From Verrucomicrobiia bacterium (GTDB lineage: Bacteria; Verrucomicrobiota; Verrucomicrobiia; Opitutales; Opitutaceae), in the NCBI GenBank assembly GCA_011525695.1, contig WYBX01000050.1, forward strand, positions 1 to 48,969: DNA of 48,969 bases, given 5' to 3'. The translations under genes and the position numbers were made by a program. Positions 43,646-48,969 of this stretch are shown here, piece after piece. The notes beneath the pieces are model-generated. The model did not search any database, had not been told where the DNA came from, and saw only the letters and a program-made list of their open reading frames with translations. Within the stretch, counting starts at the first letter, position 1; the number at the start of each line of letters is the position of its first letter.

Positions 43646-43741
43646 CAGCCTGTCGGTCTTACGACTGTTCGACTTGAAGGTCGCGTATGTGAGGCGGAAA
43701 CATCCGACATGCTGCTAATTGAAAATGCCTGCGGCATTTTC
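43643..43741 (+). repeat. Stop-codon composite element, copy C (hflX)
   Basis: The 75-bp part starts with the hflX stop TAG (43643) and ends CTGCTA at 43717. A 3-nt spacer ATT and the perfect hairpin GAAAATGCC-TGC-GGCATTTTC (43721-43741) follow. The base before TAG is G (GTAG). Confidence 0.88.
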
Positions 43742-43794
43742 GGGCAGGATCGGAAGAGATGGGGTGTACGGGAGCGGCACCGTACCGGATCCTT

Positions 43795-43905
43795 CTATGC
43801 CGCGGTGAGGCTGAGGGTATGGAGTCGTTTGAGATTGTAGGCCAGACACACCAGATTCCACTCGCCGCCGACTTTCCTGAGCCCGCGCAGAAGGAACTGC
43901 CGGAA
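43795..43905 (-). pseudogene. C-terminal remnant of an IS1182-type transposase
   Basis: Read on the minus strand, the sequence encodes about 37 codons ending at a stop (CTA at 43795-43797). They contain GFRQFLLRGLRKVGGEWN and NLVCLAYNLKRLH, which is the signature tail of IS1182-family transposases. The rest of the transposase and the IS ends are missing. The remnant lies between composite elements C and D, which face each other. The plus-strand open frame over the same bases is a shadow. Confidence 0.75.
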
Positions 43906-43973
43906 TCCGAGCACGTGTTCTTGAAACGATGGGCCATGCTCATCCTTACGATCCTCGCCGAAAATAGATCCTC

Positions 43974-44070
43974 GAAAATGCCGCAGGCATTTTCGTTAAG
44001 GAGGCTGTCGGCCGCCCACCTTTCAGTTCGCCTTCATCAAAACGGACCGCATAAGTCCGACAGACTCCTA
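43974..44070 (-). repeat. Stop-codon composite element, copy D (NarL-type regulator)
   Basis: On the minus strand it starts at the regulator stop TAG (CTA at 44068-44070) and runs 73 bp (to 43998), then a 3-nt spacer and the perfect hairpin GAAAATGCC-N3-GGCATTTTC at 43974-43994. The palindrome ends are TAGGAGTCTGTCGG and CCGACAGCCTCCTT. This is the most diverged copy, and its foot is CTAG rather than GTAG. Confidence 0.82.
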
Positions 44071-44733
44071 GGCCCGCCGAATCCGATCCTCGTGCCAGCG
44101 AAACGCCACCCGGGCGAGTTCCTGGCCGTCGTCGATCTGGAGCTTCTCCTTGATTCGCGCGCAATAGGTTTGGATCGTTTTCAAGCTCACCCCCAGGGAC
44201 TCGGAGATCTCCCGCGTCGACTGTCCGGCTCCGAGCCGGCGAAAGACCTCGAATTCCCGATCGCTGAGCTCTTCAGCCGGTGTGGAAACATCCGTTCCTG
44301 ACCGCCCCATCAGCCGGGCGGTGAGCTGCGCGAGCATCTCCGGGTTGGCGAAGATCCGTCCCGCGCGCACCTGCCGGATCGCCTCGACAATCTGCCCCGT
44401 CGATTCGCGTTTCATCACGTAACCCGAAGCGCCCGCCCGGAATGCCCGCTCGAGCACGGTGATCTCCTCATGCATCGACAGCACCACGATGCCCATCCAG
44501 GGAAAACGCCCGCGGAGATCCTTGATGAGGTCGAGACCGCTGCCGCGTTCGAGCGAGATGTCCACCACGGCGATGTCCGGCGGATCCGCCAGTATCGCCG
44601 CCAGCGCGGCGGCCGGCTCGCCCGCCTCCCCGGTCACGGCGAGATCGGGCTGCAGCTTGAGCAGGTTGCCCAGCAGTTCGCGAACCAGCGGGTGGTCGTC
44701 GACAACAAAGATCCGGGTCGGCGGGTTGCTCAT
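44068..44733 (-). CDS. NarL/LuxR-family response regulator
   Basis: The 221-residue protein has a receiver domain (residues 7-125; VDDHP, phospho-acceptor D58 in AVVDISLERGSG, conserved K in GYVMKRES) and a LuxR-type HTH (residues 150-210; ELSDREFEVFRRLGAGQSTREISESLGVSLKTIQTYCARIKEKL). It overlaps the upstream kinase gene by four bases (TCAT on the plus strand, ATGA in the mRNA), which indicates translational coupling. The frame runs upstream to 45678, but this is antisense-like noise. The stop TAG is part of palindrome copy D. Confidence 0.94.
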   Translation of the reverse strand: MSNPPTRIFVVDDHPLVRELLGNLLKLQPDLAVTGEAGEPAAALAAILADPPDIAVVDISLERGSGLDLIKDLRGRFPWMGIVVLSMHEEITVLERAFRAGASGYVMKRESTGQIVEAIRQVRAGRIFANPEMLAQLTARLMGRSGTDVSTPAEELSDREFEVFRRLGAGQSTREISESLGVSLKTIQTYCARIKEKLQIDDGQELARVAFRWHEDRIRRA

Positions 44734-45803
44734 GGGGAAAGGGTGCCATGCGGCAGCCGGCAGAGGATCCGCGTGCCCTCTCCGGGGGCGGAGCGCACCT
44801 CCAGCACAGCGCCAATGATGGCGGCACGATATTGCATGATCCGAAGCCCGAGTCCGCCGGCCGACGGCTGATCGACCCTGAAGCCACTCCCGTCGTCCTC
44901 CACCGTCAGATGGAGCCCCTCCTCGTGGTTCCCAAGCGTAATCTGAATCGATCCCGGCCGGCCGTGTCTGAGGGCGTTTGCCACCGCCTCCTGTGCAATC
45001 CGGAAGAGCTGGGCGCACCGGCTCGCGTCGACCTCGATCTCGCGTCCCTCCTGGCGCACCCGGCACTGCACCCGGCCCCGGGTTGAGCCGATTGCGAGTT
45101 CCTCGAGCTCCTGGGCAAGCCGTTTCGGCTCGATTCGGGAGAGCAGCAACCCCCGCGCGAGCCGGCGCATCTTCGCGATGCCGTCCTGGATCCAGGCGAC
45201 GATCGCCAGGGCCTCCCTGCCCTCCCGCGTATCTCCCAGTTTCTCCGCCAGCGCCTGCGCCGCCAGGGCCGTCGCCACAAAATGCTGGCCGACCTCGTCG
45301 TGCAGTTCGCGCCCGAAGGCGCTGCGTTCGCGCGCCGAAATGTCGAGCACCTCCATTTCCAACCGGTACCGATCCGCCTCCGACTGCCGCAGCGCGTGCG
45401 ACTGGACCTCGATCTTCTGCTCGAGCCGCCGATGCAGCAACAGCAGCGACTGAATCAACCAGATCACGAACAGGTGGATGATCAGCATGCCGCCCACGTT
45501 CCAGACATCGCTCGGTGGCAGGGCTCCGTGGGCGATCATATCCCCGCCTGCCCGGATGCCGGCACATACCAGGACAACGACGCTCGCCGATCGGCTGCCA
45601 TACCAGAGGGCAGTGAGAGAGACGGGGACGAGATAGAGGACCGAGAGTGAAAACGCGGTGCCGGTGAACGAATCCCACAGTCCAATCGTCGCGACCATGC
45701 CGGCGAGGACTACGCCGGTGATGGCCCGACCGCGCGCCGGTGGCTGAATCAAGACATTGAGCAGCTGTCCGGAGACTGCACCCGTTTCGACCTTGGCCGT
45801 CAT
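44730..45803 (-). CDS. NarX/DegS-type membrane histidine kinase
   Basis: The 357-residue protein has an N-terminal membrane region with about four segments (residues 28-130), like a MASE-type sensor without a large periplasmic domain. A coiled linker leads to a HisKA_3 dimerisation domain (ERSAFGRELHDEVGQH, H168). The ATPase domain follows (LFRIAQEAVANALRHG, VEDDGSGF, GGLGLRIMQYRA). It is the cognate kinase of the downstream NarL-type regulator, with a 4-bp overlap. The signal is unknown. The ATG at 45803 is directly preceded by a copy of the ATGGAGGG palindrome family. Confidence 0.92.
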   Translation of the reverse strand: MTAKVETGAVSGQLLNVLIQPPARGRAITGVVLAGMVATIGLWDSFTGTAFSLSVLYLVPVSLTALWYGSRSASVVVLVCAGIRAGGDMIAHGALPPSDVWNVGGMLIIHLFVIWLIQSLLLLHRRLEQKIEVQSHALRQSEADRYRLEMEVLDISARERSAFGRELHDEVGQHFVATALAAQALAEKLGDTREGREALAIVAWIQDGIAKMRRLARGLLLSRIEPKRLAQELEELAIGSTRGRVQCRVRQEGREIEVDASRCAQLFRIAQEAVANALRHGRPGSIQITLGNHEEGLHLTVEDDGSGFRVDQPSAGGLGLRIMQYRAAIIGAVLEVRSAPGEGTRILCRLPHGTLSP

Positions 45804-45827
45804 GGCCCCATCATGCCGCCCTCGATC

Positions 45828-45925
45828 CCAATGTGAAATTCATTCTGCGCAGCTCATCGATCTCAATGGCCGTGACGGCCTGCGCGCCGTAGCCTCGGCG
45901 AAGGCGGGAGCACGGCCCTCCATGA
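45828..45925. repeat. Partial ATGGAGGG palindrome family copy
   Basis: Only the GGCCGTGACGG / AGCACGGCC half is present, ending CCCTCCATGA, and it has the enlarged loop with a CCTCGGCGAAGG hairpin. It occupies the 148-bp gap between the UDP-sugar pyrophosphorylase and kinase genes. Confidence 0.75.
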
Positions 45926-45951
45926 ATCCATTTCGGTTCAAAGCAGGCGGT

Positions 45952-47427
45952 TCAGCTCGATTCCAGGTACAACCCGTCGCGGACCGCCGGCGGCGGCGCG
46001 AGCCGCCGCCAGGCCTCGACAAACGACTCCTCGTCGTAGCCGAAGAGGGGCGACACCTCGAAGACGGTCCGCGGCAATCCGGTGGCATCGGTCTCGACCG
46101 CTCCGCCCGCGGCGCGAACCCAGCGCGCAAACTGCCGCAGCTGATCATCCCGGCAGGTCTGCGGTGAATCCACCCCCGTGGCATTCTTGACCGGCGAAAA
46201 ATCGTCCTCGCGGCGCGTCTCGATCACGACCGGGTTCCGCGCGAACGGCAGCGCGTCGAAAACAAACATCTCGAACTTCACCCCGTTCGGCCGGTCCGGC
46301 TTCACCGGCCTTCCCGCGGCGTCGATCGCCGCCACCTTCTTGTCCGCCCGATGGAATGGCAGCGCCTGGTTGGGCTGCCCCGACCCGGCGCTCCCGCCCG
46401 CCGCCGGCCGCGCTATCCGGCGGATGAACTCACGATCCAGGATGTGAATGGCAATGCTCCCCGCGATGTAGCGCAGGCGACCGTCCGGCTCCGTCTCCCG
46501 CTGCATCGCCACCGGCAGGTCGGAATACTCGATCACCACCAGCCGGCCCCGCTGCACACAGAAATGCCCCACTTTCTCCTCCGGATATGCCTTCGGCACC
46601 ATCTTGCTGGACATGTCCGAACGGCGCAGCAGATGCCAGCCGATGAACTCCGGGTCGACGGCGCGGACCAGCGGGTTGTCCACCTGAAAATAGCTCAGCG
46701 TGTCGATCCCCTCGCGCTGCATGAGATCGAGCGAGCCGCTCCGCTCCAGCGCGCGCAGCGAGCCCCCATGGCCATCCGGCGAGAGCGCGATCGTACCGGG
46801 GCCCTCCAGCAGGATTTTACCCTCGAAATCGACCGCTGGCATCCGGCCCTGCCGGAAGAAGTGCACCCGGCCCCGCTCCAGTCCGAAGAATCCATGCGCG
46901 TCGAAAAAGGCCTCGGTCGCCGCGTGGTTCGCGTGACTGGTCATGATGAACCAGTGCAGCGGCTGGCCATACCGTTCACCCGCCGCCCGGATCTTCTCGG
47001 CGAAGACCTGAAACAGCGGTTTCCCCTTCAGTGGCGTCACCGGGAATGTGCCCTTCGGTCCGTCATAACCCAGCCGCGTGCCCTGCCCGCCCGCCACCGT
47101 GAAGGCGGCCACCCGGCCCGAACGCAGCGCCTCCTCACCCTCCGCCCTCGCCTTCGCCCATGCCGCGGGATCTCCGCCCTGTTCGGGCCGCCGCTCGTAC
47201 GGTGCCGGTTCCAGCCCCTCGAGATCGACGCCCGCCGCCGCCCCGGGCGCCAGCAGCATCCGGTTCAGCCGCTCAATTTCGGCGAGATCGATCTCGGCCG
47301 CCTCGTCCAGCAGCCGCTGCCGGGCCTCGGGCGACAGTTGCTCGAAAAAGGCGAAGACCTGCGCCTGGCCGGCGCGCTGAAATTGTTCAATCAAGGGATG
47401 GGTCACGGGAAGCAAGGTTGAAGCCAC
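45952..47427 (-). CDS. UDP-sugar pyrophosphorylase (UAP1/UDPGP family)
   Basis: This 491-residue protein belongs to the UDPGP family that joins UTP and a sugar-1-phosphate, most likely GlcNAc-1-P. It has the nucleotide loop VAGGQGTRLGYDGPKGTFPV near residue 112, the FIMTSHANH segment, SPDGHGGSLRAL, FQVDNPLVRAVDPEFIG and a C-terminal domain with VKFEMFVFDALPF. The length and N-terminal helical part match the eukaryote-like UAP1 subgroup found in some bacteria. The start is a GTG at 47427. It is co-directional with the FtsB-like gene upstream (70-bp gap). A UTP-glucose-1-phosphate enzyme is the alternative. Confidence 0.88.
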   Translation of the reverse strand: MASTLLPVTHPLIEQFQRAGQAQVFAFFEQLSPEARQRLLDEAAEIDLAEIERLNRMLLAPGAAAGVDLEGLEPAPYERRPEQGGDPAAWAKARAEGEEALRSGRVAAFTVAGGQGTRLGYDGPKGTFPVTPLKGKPLFQVFAEKIRAAGERYGQPLHWFIMTSHANHAATEAFFDAHGFFGLERGRVHFFRQGRMPAVDFEGKILLEGPGTIALSPDGHGGSLRALERSGSLDLMQREGIDTLSYFQVDNPLVRAVDPEFIGWHLLRRSDMSSKMVPKAYPEEKVGHFCVQRGRLVVIEYSDLPVAMQRETEPDGRLRYIAGSIAIHILDREFIRRIARPAAGGSAGSGQPNQALPFHRADKKVAAIDAAGRPVKPDRPNGVKFEMFVFDALPFARNPVVIETRREDDFSPVKNATGVDSPQTCRDDQLRQFARWVRAAGGAVETDATGLPRTVFEVSPLFGYDEESFVEAWRRLAPPPAVRDGLYLESS

Positions 47428-47497
47428 CAGCAGGGAAACGGATCGTCACGCGCAAATGCGCCCGGTTCGGCCTCCGGTCCAAGAAATCGCACCGGTT

Positions 47498-47776
47498 TCA
47501 CTCCTTGAACCGGAAAATGAGCTCGCCCGGCCGGGCGTGATACCGCTCGCGCAGCACCTTCTCCACGTAGGCCGGATCGGTCCGCAACCGCTCGAGGATG
47601 ACCTGCTGCTCCGCCAGCCGGGCTTCCGCCTCCGCCAGCCGGCGCCGGTTCTCCGCGGCCAGCGACTGCTGGTGCCGGTACTCCGCATGCGCGTCGAGGA
47701 AGAGCGCCCCGGCGCCCAGCCCCAGCGCCACGAAGACCACGATGTAGAGGATGGTGATGACCCGCGACGTGTTCAC
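47498..47776 (-). CDS. FtsB/DivIC-like septum formation initiator protein
   Basis: The 92-residue product has one membrane segment (ITILYIVVFVALGLGAGALF, residues about 8-27) followed by a coiled coil (EYRHQQSLAAENRRRLAEAEARLAEQ) and a short tail with YVEKVLRERYHARPGELIF, the usual FtsB/DivIC ending. FtsB proteins link early and late divisome proteins. The open frame continues upstream to 47959, but the GTG at 47776 gives a family-like length. It is divergent from the ATPase gene. Confidence 0.85.
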   Translation of the reverse strand: MNTSRVITILYIVVFVALGLGAGALFLDAHAEYRHQQSLAAENRRRLAEAEARLAEQQVILERLRTDPAYVEKVLRERYHARPGELIFRFKE

Positions 47777-47957
47777 AGCCTTGATGCGATCAACAGCCCG
47801 GCCCGAGGGTGAGTAAAGCAGATTTAAAAAGGCGACGCCGGCATCCCGCCCGCGGCCTGCCGCGGGGCACACCGGCCGTGCCGGTCCCTCCCGGGTCCGG
47901 GCCAAGCGCGATTTTGGCGTGCGTTTTTGCTCTCCGCCGCCAGCGTAGGCCGTCCAC
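47777..47957. promoter_or_regulatory. Divergent promoter region FtsB-like / ExeA-like genes
   Basis: The 181-bp gap has a strong GC-rich inverted region at 47838-47885 (CCGGCA...TGCCGG around CCCGCGGC...GCCGCGGG) and a TTTAAA patch at 47823-47828 that could be a -10 for the FtsB-like gene. No confident promoter is assigned. Confidence 0.4.
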
Positions 47958-48773
47958 ATGTATCAGAGCTTTTACGGGTTTCGGGAGATGCCGTTCAATA
48001 TCACCCCCGACCCGCGATTTCTCTACCTCAGCCCCACCCACCAGGAGGCGTTGCAGCACCTGAAATTCGGCGTCCACGAGCGCAAGGGATTCATCGTGCT
48101 CGTGGGCGAGGTGGGCTGCGGAAAGACGACCCTCTGCCGCCGCTTCCTCAACGAACTCGACCCGGCCCGCTTCGACACCGCGCTGATCCTCAACCCCCGG
48201 ATCACGGAGACCCAGATGCTCAAGGCCATCCTCACCGAGCTCGGCGAGACGAAGCTGGCCCGCAGCCAGAATGACCTCGTCGCGCAGGTAAATGCCGTCC
48301 TGCTGGAGCGGATTCATCGCGGCCGCGACATCGTCCTGATTGTCGATGAGGCCCAGAACCTGAAATTCGACGTGCTCGAGCAAATCCGGCTCCTCTCCAA
48401 CCTCGAGACCGACCAGCAGAAGCTGCTGCAAATCGTCCTGATGGGCCAGCCGGAGCTCAAGGAGGTGCTGGCCCGCGATGAACTCCGCCAGCTGCGCCAG
48501 CGGATCCTCGTCCACTACGAATTGCATCCGCTCTCCAGTGACGACGTCTCCCACTACATCCAGCACCGGCTGACGCTCGCCGGCGGCTCCGGCCGGCCCG
48601 GCTTCACCAACTGGGCCCTGCGCGCCATCCACCGAGGCAGCGGCGGCATACCGCGCGTCGTGAACAATCTCTGCGACAAGGCCATGCTTTCGGCCTATAT
48701 TCGCGAATCGGACGAGGTGAATTACTGGGACGTCCGCCGGGCGATCCGGGACATGGCGAATTTGACCGTGTAG
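47958..48773 (+). CDS. ExeA/GspA-like AAA ATPase
   Basis: The 271-residue protein is an AAA ATPase of the ExeA type, which in type II secretion systems helps secretin assembly; similar ATPases occur in exopolysaccharide loci. Visible features are the N-terminal YGFREMPFNITPDPRFLYLS, Walker A GEVGCGKTT at residues 50-58, Walker B IVLIVDEAQNL, and sensor GQPELKEVL. The C-terminal lid contains GSGGIPRVVNNLCDKAM. The membrane and peptidoglycan-binding parts of full ExeA are absent, as in many short versions. No secretion gene is adjacent within the window. Confidence 0.9.
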   Translation: MYQSFYGFREMPFNITPDPRFLYLSPTHQEALQHLKFGVHERKGFIVLVGEVGCGKTTLCRRFLNELDPARFDTALILNPRITETQMLKAILTELGETKLARSQNDLVAQVNAVLLERIHRGRDIVLIVDEAQNLKFDVLEQIRLLSNLETDQQKLLQIVLMGQPELKEVLARDELRQLRQRILVHYELHPLSSDDVSHYIQHRLTLAGGSGRPGFTNWALRAIHRGSGGIPRVVNNLCDKAMLSAYIRESDEVNYWDVRRAIRDMANLTV

Positions 48774-48969
48774 CCCGTAGTTCCCGCAGTCGGGACTGCC
48801 TGCCCTCCATGAATCCAATTCGGAATTCAGCATTCGAAGGCACATTCCTGGAGGGACGACCTCCGGAACCTGTCTCGCAACGTAGCGGATCCTTTTTCGA
48901 TGGGGTGCGTCGTGTGTGATATGCGCCAGATTCTTACCGCCGACTACGGGCAACAGCTGCTATTGCCTC
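48774..48969. repeat. Repeat fragments at the window end
   Basis: No gene. Positions about 48795-48875 hold decayed pieces of the ATGGAGGG palindrome family (CCCTCCATGAATCC, TGGAGGGACGACCTCCG). The remaining bases show nothing recognisable. Confidence 0.6.

Noticed and set aside
43759..44301. 180-codon plus-strand open frame after hflX
   Set aside because: It crosses a transposase remnant, a repeat and the regulator gene in antisense; the minus strand explains the sequence better.
47838..47885. GC-rich inverted region as a member of the TAGCAG family
   Set aside because: It lacks TAGCAG ends and the GAAAATGCC hairpin and is not at a stop codon.

Overview
The window is GC-rich chromosomal DNA with about 28 protein genes and an unusually heavy load of small palindromic repeats. 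It most likely comes from a member of the PVC superphylum, probably Verrucomicrobiota (Opitutales-like). The best support is the 925-residue secreted beta-propeller/HEAT/CxxCH cytochrome at 13085-15862, a family typical of Planctomycetes and Verrucomicrobia. The dense ATGGAGGG...CCCTCCAT palindromes and short 7-8 nt tandem tracts are consistent with this. The taxonomic call is inference; no rRNA, tRNA, CRISPR array or intact mobile element was found.

Layout. 1-758: repeats only. 759-4529 (+): pyruvate dehydrogenase E1 alpha, E1 beta and E2, with short tandem tracts in both gaps and in the E2 linker. 4851-9185 (-): GH15 glucan/trehalose hydrolase and malto-oligosyltrehalose trehalohydrolase (TreZ), separated by 0.65 kb of repeats. 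9375-12818 (+): an 1147-residue protein with motifs reminiscent of PEP carboxykinase, possibly the PPi-dependent type. 13085-15862 (+): the PVC cytochrome. 15979-24675 (-): a 2898-residue cyclic beta-1,2-glucan synthase. 24857-26477 (+): 3-methyladenine glycosylase I and thymidine kinase. 26614-32352 (+): a CoA-transferase, a 6-phosphogluconolactonase-like propeller and 2-oxoacid:ferredoxin oxidoreductase alpha/beta. 32422-34920 (-): secreted GH31 glycosidase. 35072-37992 (-): a UPF0371/DUF1846 protein and a soluble cyclic-nucleotide-domain histidine kinase, divergent from an HtrA protease (38174-39691). 40156-43645 (+): an OmpR-type two-component pair and HflX. 44068-47776 (-): a NarL/NarX-type pair, a UDP-sugar pyrophosphorylase and a FtsB/DivIC-like protein. 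47958-48773 (+): an ExeA-like AAA ATPase.

The genes fit central carbon metabolism (PDH, ferredoxin-dependent 2-oxoacid oxidation, possible PEPCK, CoA-transferase, Pgl), alpha-glucan and trehalose turnover (GH15, TreZ, GH31), periplasmic glucan synthesis and envelope stress or signalling (cyclic glucan synthase, HtrA, three histidine kinases).

The most interesting signal is not a gene. A directional composite repeat, made of a 75-bp imperfect palindrome that begins TAGCAG, a 3-nt spacer and a 21-bp GAAAATGCC-N3-GGCATTTTC hairpin, starts exactly at the TAG stop codon of four unrelated genes (UPF0371, cNMP kinase, hflX, NarL regulator). At a fifth gene (korB) the 75-bp part alone does the same, and its far end also supplies the stop codon of the convergent GH31 gene. 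Most copies are preceded by G, giving a GTAG foot like that of REP elements. One inverted pair brackets the GH31 gene and another brackets a decayed IS1182-type transposase tail.
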